Of a stretch of DNA of 29,489 nucleotides, positions 17,450 through 23,542 are shown in pieces; positions within the stretch are counted from its first letter, which is position 1; the number at the start of each line of letters is the position of its first letter. A program made the position numbers and the translations under genes. This DNA is from Oscillospiraceae bacterium (GTDB taxonomy: Bacteria; Bacillota_A; Clostridia; Oscillospirales; CAG-272). The notes below the pieces were generated by a model. The model saw only the letters and a program-made list of their open reading frames with translations. It was not told where the DNA came from and searched no databases. The stretch lies in contig SVSF01000011.1 in the NCBI GenBank assembly GCA_015064425.1, positions 1 to 29,489 of the forward strand, given 5' to 3'.

Positions 17450-17824
17450 TTATTTCTCCTCCTCTGTCTTTTTGATAATCTCTAAAATATTCTCAGCAGT
17501 AAGTCCTGCCTTAAATGCCTCGCTTATCTTCTTTTTAAGCTCGGCTTTTATTAGCTTTCTGTGTTGCTTTTCTATTTCCTCTGTGTCAGAAGAGACAAAG
17601 CTTCCCTTTCCGGGTACAGAATAAACTATTCCTTGTCTTTCAAGCTCTGAATAAGCTTTTTGAATGGTATTGGGATTGATAGCAAGTTCTCCCGCAAGAG
17701 AACGTACCGAAGGTAGCGGCTCGTCGGCGGAAAGAAGCCCGGTTATTACAGCTTCTTTTACAGAAGCTATTATCTGCTCGTATATCGGCACTCTGCTCTT
17801 TATATCCACCAGTATGATGCTCAT
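17450..17824 (-). CDS. GntR-family regulator, YtrA subfamily
   Basis: This 124-residue repressor has a winged helix-turn-helix at residues about 11-78 (YEQIIASVKEAVITGLL, then PSVRSLAGELAINPNTIQKAY and a wing with PGKGSFV). Only a short helical tail follows, as in the YtrA subfamily of GntR, which lacks a large ligand-binding domain. It heads an operon with an ABC ATPase and a permease, the arrangement of the Bacillus ytr genes. It has a strong promoter, and an inverted repeat lies at the transcript start, so it probably represses its own operon. AAAGGAGG precedes the ATG. Confidence 0.9.
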   Translation of the reverse strand: MSIILVDIKSRVPIYEQIIASVKEAVITGLLSADEPLPSVRSLAGELAINPNTIQKAYSELERQGIVYSVPGKGSFVSSDTEEIEKQHRKLIKAELKKKISEAFKAGLTAENILEIIKKTEEEK

Positions 17825-17838
17825 ATATCCTCCTTTAA

Positions 17839-17861
17839 CTGTATTATCTGTGTTAGTACAC
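17839..17861 (-). promoter_or_regulatory. Candidate YtrA-type operator
   Basis: On the minus strand the half-sites GTGTACTA and TAATACAG form an imperfect inverted repeat (6 of 8 positions) separated by 7 nt. It sits at the predicted transcript start, just downstream of the -10, where a bound repressor would block initiation. The site is inferred and untested. Confidence 0.45.
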
Positions 17862-17865
17862 TTGC

Positions 17866-17894
17866 ATTATATCACACCAAAATTTGCTTGTCAA
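17866..17894 (-). promoter_or_regulatory. Near-perfect promoter of the gntR-ABC operon
   Basis: On the minus strand a perfect TTGACA (17889-17894) and TATAAT (17866-17871) are 17 nt apart, with TGA before the -10. This is the strongest promoter in the window by consensus match, which fits control by a repressor. Confidence 0.8.
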
Positions 17895-17989
17895 TACGTT
17901 TTCGGTAAAATCTTTGAGTGCATTTTGCACAATCTTAAATGCAACTTTTTGTTTATTTTTACACCATTCGATGTTTTTTTCTAAACCTA

Positions 17990-18018
17990 TTGACAAAAAG
18001 ACTACCTTGTTTTATTAT
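17990..18018 (+). promoter_or_regulatory. Sigma-A promoter for the rubredoxin gene
   Basis: TTGACA (17990-17995) and TATTAT (18013-18018) are 17 nt apart. A GGAGGA ribosome-binding site precedes the ATG at 18048. Confidence 0.7.
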
Positions 18019-18047
18019 ATATAGGCATTAAAAAATATGGAGGATTT

Positions 18048-18230
18048 ATGAAAAGATTTGTTTGTCAACTTTGTGGGTACGTTTATAATGTAAGTGAGGG
18101 AGATCCCGAGAACGGAATTGAGCCCGAAACCGAATTTTTTGAGCTTCCTTCTGAATGGACTTGTCCCCTTTGCGGAGCGTCAAAGGAAGACTTTGAAGAA
18201 GTAGAAACGATTGCAGAAAATGATTTCTGA
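18048..18230 (+). CDS. Rubredoxin
   Basis: Rubredoxin carries electrons through a single iron held by four cysteines and in anaerobes serves oxidative-stress reductases and related enzymes. The 60-residue product has the two CxxC knuckles: C6 and C9 (CQLCGY) and C39 and C42 (CPLCGA), plus the usual aromatic residues Y11, Y13 and W37. It ends with an acidic tail. It has its own promoter and is separated from the ytr-type operon (opposite strand) and the tRNA gene. Only a weak hairpin (ATGTC and GACAT around 18237-18250) follows as a possible terminator. Confidence 0.95.
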   Translation: MKRFVCQLCGYVYNVSEGDPENGIEPETEFFELPSEWTCPLCGASKEDFEEVETIAENDF

Positions 18231-18291
18231 TGTCTTTATTTATGACATATAAATTTTTTTGCCGTTTTTTACACTTTTTTTAAAAAAGTAC

Positions 18292-18320
18292 TTGACAAAT
18301 AAGACTTAAAGGTGTATAAT
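18292..18320 (+). promoter_or_regulatory. Consensus promoter for tRNA-Leu
   Basis: A perfect TTGACA (18292-18297) and a perfect TATAAT (18315-18320) are spaced by 17 nt, so transcription starts near 18327, about 30 nt before the mature tRNA. Confidence 0.85.
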
Positions 18321-18357
18321 AGGCAATGTTGTGAGCAACGAATGTTGCGAATGACAT

Positions 18358-18442
18358 GCGAGAGTGGCGGAACTGGCAGACGCGCACGTTTGAGGGGCGT
18401 GTGGTTCACACCGTACGGGTTCAAGTCCCGTTTCTCGCACCA
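18358..18442 (+). tRNA. tRNA-Leu (anticodon GAG)
   Basis: The 85-nt gene folds as a class II tRNA. The acceptor stem GCGAGAG pairs with TTCTCGC and ends in A plus an encoded CCA. The anticodon GAG (18392-18394) sits in a TTGAGGG loop, a long variable arm follows, and the T arm has ACGGG and CCCGT around TTCAAGT. GAG reads CUC and CUU leucine codons. Its own promoter lies upstream and a terminator begins directly after the CCA. Confidence 0.95.
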
Positions 18443-18478
18443 AAAAACAGGAATCGCCATTCGGTGATTCCTGTTTTT
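18443..18478 (+). terminator. Terminator of tRNA-Leu
   Basis: Two 16-nt arms (18443-18458 and 18463-18478) pair with one wobble around a 4-nt loop and end in a T-run. Confidence 0.9.
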
Positions 18479-18596
18479 CGTTTTGAACATACTGACGATG
18501 ACCCCCACACCTTGCGCTAAGCGCAAGAGTGTTGTTTTGTACGGGACTTTGATAAAATAATAATCCGTGAAAGCGAAAGTACAAAACTGGGTTCTT
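18479..18596 (+). other. Short non-coding region with strong inverted repeats
   Basis: No gene is seen here. A hairpin has CTTGCGC (18511-18517) and GCGCAAG (18521-18527) around a TAA loop, extended by ACAC (18507-18510) and GTGT (18529-18532) with one bulged base. Next come two overlapping pairs: GTTTTGTAC (18534-18542) with GTACAAAAC (18579-18587), and ACGGGACTT (18541-18549) with AAGTCCCGT (18597-18605). The last arm lies in the tRNA-derived segment that follows. The pairs share the two bases at 18541-18542, so they form a pseudoknot order or alternative folds. No promoter of its own is clear. It may be a small RNA or a scar next to the tRNA. Confidence 0.4.
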
Positions 18597-18616
18597 AAGT
18601 CCCGTTTCTCGCACCA
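18589..18616 (+). pseudogene. Duplicated 3' end of tRNA-Leu (fragment)
   Basis: From 18597 to 18616 the sequence repeats the last 20 bases of the tRNA gene (18423-18442), including the CCA. GGGTTC at 18589-18594 repeats the preceding T-arm bases, with two extra T residues between. The acceptor 5' strand, D arm and anticodon arm are missing, so it is a remnant, either of a second tRNA gene or of an integration (att) event at the tRNA 3' end. Confidence 0.8.
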
Positions 18617-18649
18617 ACAAAAGGAACGACCAAGGTCGTTCCTTTTGTT
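18616..18649 (+). terminator. Terminator after the tRNA-Leu fragment
   Basis: Arms of 15 bp (18616-18630 and 18635-18649) pair perfectly around the loop CAAG and are followed by a T-run. It starts right after the duplicated CCA, as in a normal tRNA transcription unit, and differs in sequence from the first terminator. Confidence 0.88.
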
Positions 18650-18660
18650 TTTATCATAAT

Positions 18661-18703
18661 AAAAAAACACGCCGAAGGATTTACATATTCCGACGTGTTT
18701 TTT
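18661..18703. terminator. Possible bidirectional terminator (tRNA region / kinase gene)
   Basis: A 10-bp stem (AAAAAACACG with CGTGTTTTTT), with a long imperfect inner part, lies between the tRNA region and the convergent kinase gene and has T-runs in both directions. The inner part carries mismatches, so strength is uncertain. Confidence 0.6.
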
Positions 18704-18744
18704 ATTTTAAGATTAAGGGTGATGATATACTTCTTAACTTTTAA

Positions 18745-19494
18745 TTATTCGTAATCTACGACGCCTACCCAGCTTGAAAGGAATTCCCTTTCCTTCTCGT
18801 TACCCTTTACCGACTGCGATGCAGCAACAATGGGCATCCACTTCTGAACGTACTGCTTTGCGGTATCGCTCTTCTTGCAGAATGTGTCAAGATAATAATG
18901 AGCGCCGTCAATATCGCCGTTTAACCAGAACAGAAGATAAGTACGCGCTACGTCAGCGGACGCATTACCCTGAGTTGCATGTGCCCAGTCAATAATATAA
19001 GGTGTGCCGTTCTCGTCTATGATAATATTGGAGGGATTGAAGTCTCCATGACAAACCTTAGTATGCTTTGGCATACTTTCGAGACGAGTATGTAGATCGT
19101 AGCGTGTTGTTGCATCAAATTCTGTCTGAGAAATTTTACGGTTCATCTTATCCTTAAGCTTATTAAGGAGGGGGCAAGTCTTTGAGTGGACGTTCATCTG
19201 GAGATCAACAAGAAGCTCAATATACTTTTCCTTATTTTCGCTATCCTCTTCCATAAGCTGTGCAAGTGTTTTTCCATTGATATACTCAGTTATGATAGCC
19301 CATTTGCCTTCAATCATTGTTACTTCAAGAATTTTGGGAATATTAAGACCTGTTTCCTCAATTCTCGCCTGGTTGAGAGCCTCGTTGAGAACGTCAGCCT
19401 TGGAATATTCACTGTTAAATACCTTAATACATCTGTCTCCGTTGCGGTAGATGGTCTTATTGTTTCTAACTGCAATTACTATGTCAAGATTCAT
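18745..19494 (-). CDS. APH-like phosphotransferase (kinase fold), unknown substrate
   Basis: The protein has the aminoglycoside phosphotransferase fold. HGDFNPSN at residues about 149-156 is the catalytic loop and IIDWAHA (167-173) carries the metal-binding aspartate. An N-terminal beta strand segment with lysine (RCIKVFN) follows the start. The substrate is not known, and resistance to aminoglycosides should not be assumed from the fold. The start is taken as the ATG read from 19494, with AAGGAGG 9 nt upstream, giving 249 residues. The longer frame (from 19557) overlaps adhE. The gene starts 19 nt after the adhE stop and is very probably co-transcribed with it. Confidence 0.85.
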   Translation of the reverse strand: MNLDIVIAVRNNKTIYRNGDRCIKVFNSEYSKADVLNEALNQARIEETGLNIPKILEVTMIEGKWAIITEYINGKTLAQLMEEDSENKEKYIELLVDLQMNVHSKTCPLLNKLKDKMNRKISQTEFDATTRYDLHTRLESMPKHTKVCHGDFNPSNIIIDENGTPYIIDWAHATQGNASADVARTYLLFWLNGDIDGAHYYLDTFCKKSDTAKQYVQKWMPIVAASQSVKGNEKEREFLSSWVGVVDYE

Positions 19495-19513
19495 TATGTT
19501 TTTCCTCCTTAAA

Positions 19514-22210
19514 TTACGCCTTTTTACCCTTGCGATGGGGAGTTTTGATAGAATCATCCTTTATAACTGTAAGATCTGTAGTAGGCATAGCCTCCTCGGT
19601 AAAGTGCTTTCCGTAGTAAGCGTTAAGGTACATCTGCTTTATCTCGCTCATAAGAGGATAACGGGGATTGGCGCCTGTGCACTGGTCGTCGAATGCCTGC
19701 TCTACCATATCATCAAGTCTTGCAAGGAAATCTTTCTCATCTACGCCGTAATCCTTGATCGTTTCCTTAATTCCAACCTTACTCTTAAGGTCATTGATCG
19801 CCTCAATGAGATTTTCAAGCTTTTCTTCGTCGTTCTTTCCACCAAGACCAAGATAATCTGCAATTTCAGCATAACGAGCAAGAGTATGAGGATGGTCATA
19901 CTGGGAGAATGTGCCCATCTTTGCGGGAGCTTCGCTTGCATTGAAGCGAATAACCTCTTCGATCATAAGAGCGTTAGCTACACCGTGAGGGAGATGGTGG
20001 AATGCACCAAGCTTGTGAGCCATAGAGTGACATACGCCAAGGAATGCGTTTGCGAACGCCATACCTGCCATAGTTGCAGCATTTGCCATTTTTTCACGGG
20101 CTTCTACGTCCGTCTGGCCGTTCTCATAAGCTCTGGGGAGATATTCGAAGATCACCTTGAGAGCACGGAGAGCAAGCCCGTCGGTATAATCAGTTGCAAG
20201 CATGGTAGCATAAGCCTCAACAGCGTGAGTAACTGCATCGATACCGGAAGCTGCGGTGAGTCCCTTAGGCGCAGACATATGGAAATCGGTATCAATGATT
20301 GCCATATCGGGAAGAAGCTCGTAGTCAGCGAGAGGATACTTAACACCTGTCTTTTCATCTGTGATTACTGCAAAAGGTGTAACCTCGGATCCTGTACCTG
20401 CAGAGGTAGGAATTGCGATAAAGTAAGCCTTTTCACCGAGCTTGGGGAAAGTATAAACTCTCTTGCGAATATCAATAAATCTCATTGCCATATCCATAAA
20501 GTCTGCCTCGGGATGCTCGTAGAGTACCCACATGATCTTTGCTGCGTCCATAGCGGAGCCGCCGCCAAGTGCAATTATTGTATCAGGCTGGAATGCTCTC
20601 ATCTGAGCTGCGCCCTCGGTTGCGTTTGCAAGTGTAGGATCGGGCTGTACGTTAAAGAAAGTAGCGTGCTGAATGCCCATCTCCTCGAGCTTATCTGTAA
20701 TCGGCTTTGTGTAACCATTCTGATACAGGAACGTATCGGTTACTATAAACGCCTTCTTTGCACCTCTTACCGTGCGAAGCTCATCAAGAGCTATAGGGAG
20801 GCACCCCTTCTTTATGTAAACCTTTTCAGGTGTTCTGAACCAAAGCATATTTTCTCTCCTCTCGGCTACTGTCTTGATATTTATAAGATGCTTTACACCT
20901 ACGTTTTCAGATACACTGTTACCGCCCCAAGAACCGCATCCGAGTGTAAGCGAGGGAGCGAGCTTGAAGTTATAGAGGTCACCGATACCGCCCTGCGCAG
21001 AGGGAGTATTAACGAGTATACGGCAGGTCCTCATTCTTGCGGTGTATGCTGAGAGCTTTTCTTTTTCCGTTGCTTCGTTTATGTAAAGAGATGCAGTATG
21101 ACCGAATCCGCCGTCTTCAACGAGCTTGTCGGCTTTATCAAGAGCTTCTTCAAAAGTCTTCGCTTTGTACATAGCAAGTACGGGAGATAGCTTCTCATGA
21201 GCAAATTCCTCGGAAAGCTCTACACTTTCGACCTCACCGATAAGAATCTTTGTTCCTGCAGGAACACTTACACCTGCAAGCTCTGCAATTCTTGCCGCCT
21301 TCTGTCCGACTATCTTTGCATTAAGAGCTCCGTTGATGATAATAGTCTTGCGAACCTTTTCAGTTTCCGTAGGATCAAGGAAATAGCATCCTCTCTTTGC
21401 AAATTCAGCCTTAACGGAATCATATATACTCTCAAGAACGATAACAGACTGCTCGGATGCACAGATCATTCCGTTATCAAAGGTCTTTGAATGAATGATA
21501 GAGTTAACCGCAAGAAGAATGTCCGCGCTCTCGTCAATAATTGCAGGAGTATTACCTGCACCAACGCCAAGAGCAGGCTTGCCGGAAGAATAAGCAGCCT
21601 TAACCATTCCGGGACCGCCGGTTGCGAGGATAATATCTGCTTCCTTCATGATTGTATTAGTCATATCAAGAGAAGGAACGTCGATCCAGTCGATAATTCC
21701 CTCTGGCGCCCCTGCTTCAACTGCCGCCTCAAGAATAAGCTTTGCTGCAGCGATAGTTGAGTTCTTTGCTCTTGGGTGAGGACTTATAATAATGGCATTA
21801 CGAGTTTTAAGCGCAATAAGGCACTTGAAGATCGCAGTAGAAGTGGGATTCGTTGTAGGAATGACTGCTGCAACAACTCCGATAGGTTCAGCTATCTTAG
21901 TTATGCCGAAAGCCTTGTCCTCCTCAATAATACCGCAGGTCTTCGTTTCTTTGTAAGCATTGTAGATATACTCTGCGGCATAGTGATTCTTTATCACCTT
22001 ATCCTCAACGATACCCATTCCTGTCTCTTCAACAGCGATCTTTGCAAGGGGTATTCTTGCCTTGTCTGCAGCAGATGCTGCTGCTAAGAATATCTTGTCA
22101 ACCTGCTCCTGTGTGTAAGTTGCAAAAAGCTTCTGTGCTGCTCTTACTCTGTCAATCGCTTTTTCCAGTGCTTCTACACTGTCTACGATTTCATAACTCT
22201 TGTTTTCCAT
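19514..22210 (-). CDS. adhE: Bifunctional acetaldehyde-CoA/alcohol dehydrogenase
   Basis: AdhE reduces acetyl-CoA to acetaldehyde and then to ethanol, recycling two NADH in fermentation, and forms long spirosomes. The 898-residue protein contains both halves. The N-terminal aldehyde dehydrogenase (residues 1 to about 440) has the catalytic cysteine C250 in NGMICASEQS. The C-terminal iron-dependent alcohol dehydrogenase has GGGSAMDAAK near 553 and iron ligands in GIDAVTHAVEAYA and in the HKLGAFHHLPHG segment. The length is typical. AGGAGG lies 10 nt before the ATG. A Rex-like site in the upstream region suggests control by the NADH/NAD ratio (inference), and the APH-like kinase gene follows in the same transcript. 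Confidence 0.97.
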   Translation of the reverse strand: MENKSYEIVDSVEALEKAIDRVRAAQKLFATYTQEQVDKIFLAAASAADKARIPLAKIAVEETGMGIVEDKVIKNHYAAEYIYNAYKETKTCGIIEEDKAFGITKIAEPIGVVAAVIPTTNPTSTAIFKCLIALKTRNAIIISPHPRAKNSTIAAAKLILEAAVEAGAPEGIIDWIDVPSLDMTNTIMKEADIILATGGPGMVKAAYSSGKPALGVGAGNTPAIIDESADILLAVNSIIHSKTFDNGMICASEQSVIVLESIYDSVKAEFAKRGCYFLDPTETEKVRKTIIINGALNAKIVGQKAARIAELAGVSVPAGTKILIGEVESVELSEEFAHEKLSPVLAMYKAKTFEEALDKADKLVEDGGFGHTASLYINEATEKEKLSAYTARMRTCRILVNTPSAQGGIGDLYNFKLAPSLTLGCGSWGGNSVSENVGVKHLINIKTVAERRENMLWFRTPEKVYIKKGCLPIALDELRTVRGAKKAFIVTDTFLYQNGYTKPITDKLEEMGIQHATFFNVQPDPTLANATEGAAQMRAFQPDTIIALGGGSAMDAAKIMWVLYEHPEADFMDMAMRFIDIRKRVYTFPKLGEKAYFIAIPTSAGTGSEVTPFAVITDEKTGVKYPLADYELLPDMAIIDTDFHMSAPKGLTAASGIDAVTHAVEAYATMLATDYTDGLALRALKVIFEYLPRAYENGQTDVEAREKMANAATMAGMAFANAFLGVCHSMAHKLGAFHHLPHGVANALMIEEVIRFNASEAPAKMGTFSQYDHPHTLARYAEIADYLGLGGKNDEEKLENLIEAINDLKSKVGIKETIKDYGVDEKDFLARLDDMVEQAFDDQCTGANPRYPLMSEIKQMYLNAYYGKHFTEEAMPTTDLTVIKDDSIKTPHRKGKKA

Positions 22211-22269
22211 TTTTATATGTCCTCCTAGGATTATTTACTATTCAGGTTTTGAATTCGCCTTCTTAAAGT

Positions 22270-22287
22270 TCGTTAATATTTTAACAC
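22270..22287 (-). promoter_or_regulatory. Rex-like operator upstream of adhE
   Basis: GTTAA, the spacer TATT and TTAAC (22272-22285) form a perfect inverted repeat, and the full 18-bp window matches 12 of 14 defined positions of the clostridial Rex consensus TTGTTAA-N4-TTAACAA as I recall it. adhE is a classic Rex target. The site overlaps a possible TAAAAT -10 on the minus strand. Confidence 0.55.
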
Positions 22288-22348
22288 AATTTTGGCGGAT
22301 TGGGAATAATTAAATTGTTATATCGGTAATATCATCAGAGATATAACT

Positions 22349-22383
22349 AAAAACAGTCCTGCGCTTTAGCAGGACTGTTTTTT
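22349..22383. terminator. Terminator after the LysR-family gene
   Basis: The stem ACAGTCCTGC with GCAGGACTGT has a 6-nt loop and A/T runs on both sides. It lies just after the LysR-family stop and separates it from adhE. Confidence 0.88.
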
Positions 22384-23305
22384 ATTTTACAAATTTTCTT
22401 TTTGTTTCGCAAAGAATGGTGATAAAATCCTTATCAAGCTTTGTAAGCTTATAGTTCTTATGATAGATAAAGACATCTTTATATATTTTTTTATTTCCCT
22501 CGCACGTGCGCTGAACTAAATTATATTTATCTAGTATCTTTTCGGGGGCAGGAGATACCCACATAAAGGTCCTTGGGTTTTCTGAAAGAAGATCAAACTG
22601 ACTTGCTCTTTCAAACACGAAAATTCTTTGTCCGATATTATCGGGTAGTTCCTCTCTAAAGACCTTGGACATCGAGAGTGTGGGCACGTAAGGGTCCGCA
22701 TGAGCTATCTCTATATAAGAAGAAAGATCGTCATAAGTGATTACTTCTTTTTTTGCAAGAGGATTATCCCGACTCATAACAAGAACATACGAAAACTCGG
22801 CAACAAGCTCGCAGTTAAATCCTTTTTCCTCAAGCATAGTTTTGTAATATTTATCGTAGTTTTCGGAATAACGAATAATACCAAGCTTGAATTCACCTTC
22901 AATAAGTTTTCTTATCGTCTTCTTTGAATTAGTTTCCTTATAGAATATCTCTACGTCGGCTTCACCGATATTTTTAGAAAATTTAGTAAGTGCTTCAGAT
23001 ATATAAGAGGCACGCGGAACAGATATGGAGAATTTGCGTTTTTTATGTGATCCGTCACGGTAAGATTGGTCAAGCTTTTCTATACGATTAATAATATCAC
23101 GTGCACAATCGATAAATTCTTCTCCGTCCGGTGTAAGCACCATTCCCTTTGAACTTCTTTGAAATATAGTAATGCCGAGATCTGTTTCGAGCTCCTTTAT
23201 GGAACGGCTGATATTGGGTTGTGCTATCATAAGAGTTTCCGCCGCTTTATTTAATGAACCGAGTCTCGCGACCTCAACAGCGTACTTCATATGTAATATA
23301 TTCAT
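22382..23305 (-). CDS. LysR-family transcriptional regulator
   Basis: The product of 307 residues is a typical LysR regulator. The N-terminal helix-turn-helix covers residues about 3-62 (AVEVARLGSLNKAAETLM, then QPNISRSIKELETDLG and the wing SSKGMVLTPDG). A coiled linker and a periplasmic-binding-fold ligand domain with an LVMSRDNPLAKK motif follow. The inducer is not known. GGAAGGAGA lies upstream of the ATG. The gene is transcribed away from the aspartate kinase gene, with its promoter in the 237-bp spacer, and is separated from adhE by a terminator. Divergent LysR regulators often control their neighbour, but this is inference. Confidence 0.93.
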   Translation of the reverse strand: MNILHMKYAVEVARLGSLNKAAETLMIAQPNISRSIKELETDLGITIFQRSSKGMVLTPDGEEFIDCARDIINRIEKLDQSYRDGSHKKRKFSISVPRASYISEALTKFSKNIGEADVEIFYKETNSKKTIRKLIEGEFKLGIIRYSENYDKYYKTMLEEKGFNCELVAEFSYVLVMSRDNPLAKKEVITYDDLSSYIEIAHADPYVPTLSMSKVFREELPDNIGQRIFVFERASQFDLLSENPRTFMWVSPAPEKILDKYNLVQRTCEGNKKIYKDVFIYHKNYKLTKLDKDFITILCETKRKFVK

Positions 23306-23336
23306 TGAAAACTCTCCTTCCGTGAGGGGTATTCAT

Positions 23337-23365
23337 ATTATACCATATAATCATGAATATTTCAA
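23337..23365 (-). promoter_or_regulatory. Sigma-A promoter of the LysR-family gene
   Basis: On the minus strand TTGAAA (23360-23365) and TATAAT (23337-23342) are 17 nt apart. The -35 lies between the two copies of the repeat at 23350-23379. Confidence 0.7.
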
Positions 23366-23379
23366 TATATATCATGAAT
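23350..23379 (-). promoter_or_regulatory. Candidate LysR-type binding region (21-bp direct repeat)
   Basis: On the minus strand ATTCATGAT occurs twice (23350-23358 and 23371-23379) at a 21-bp step, two turns of DNA. Each copy contains the palindrome TCATGA. The pair brackets the -35 of the LysR promoter, which suits autorepression by a LysR tetramer. Confidence 0.45.
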
Positions 23380-23483
23380 TTATATTCACTGTTATATGTA
23401 ACAATACTTTAACTTCGTATGAATTAAAATTGTGTATTTTATAAGAAAATAAAAAACTTAAACATAAGTTTCGACAATACCTA

Positions 23484-23512
23484 TTGACAGAAGCATTCAA
23501 ATAAAATATAAT
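23484..23512 (+). promoter_or_regulatory. Consensus promoter for the aspartate kinase gene
   Basis: A perfect TTGACA (23484-23489) and a perfect TATAAT (23507-23512) are 17 nt apart. Transcription would start near 23519, leaving about 24 nt of leader, so no lysine riboswitch is present downstream of this promoter. Confidence 0.75.
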
Positions 23513-23542
23513 ATAATATATTCTTTTTTAAGGAGACAATTT

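Noticed and set aside
18269..18670. Minus-strand frames across the tRNA-Leu region, with residues like RETGLEPVRCEPHAPQT
   Set aside because: They are the antisense translation of tRNA-Leu and its duplicated end, a well-known source of false conserved proteins. No ribosome-binding site and no homologous protein family is apparent.
18745..19494. Aminoglycoside resistance gene
   Set aside because: The fold is shared with choline, homoserine and other kinases. Co-transcription with adhE and lack of any mobile-element context give no support for resistance.
19451..21052. A 533-codon open frame on the plus strand
   Set aside because: It lies entirely antisense to adhE and the start of the kinase gene, is rich in Cys, His and Ser, has no ribosome-binding site or recognisable domain, and is explained by the codon bias of adhE.
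23400..23542. Possible lysine riboswitch before aspartate kinase
   Set aside because: The leader after the consensus promoter is only about 24 nt. A small AAACTT/AAGTTT repeat (23454-23471) is upstream of the promoter and too short to be a riboswitch.
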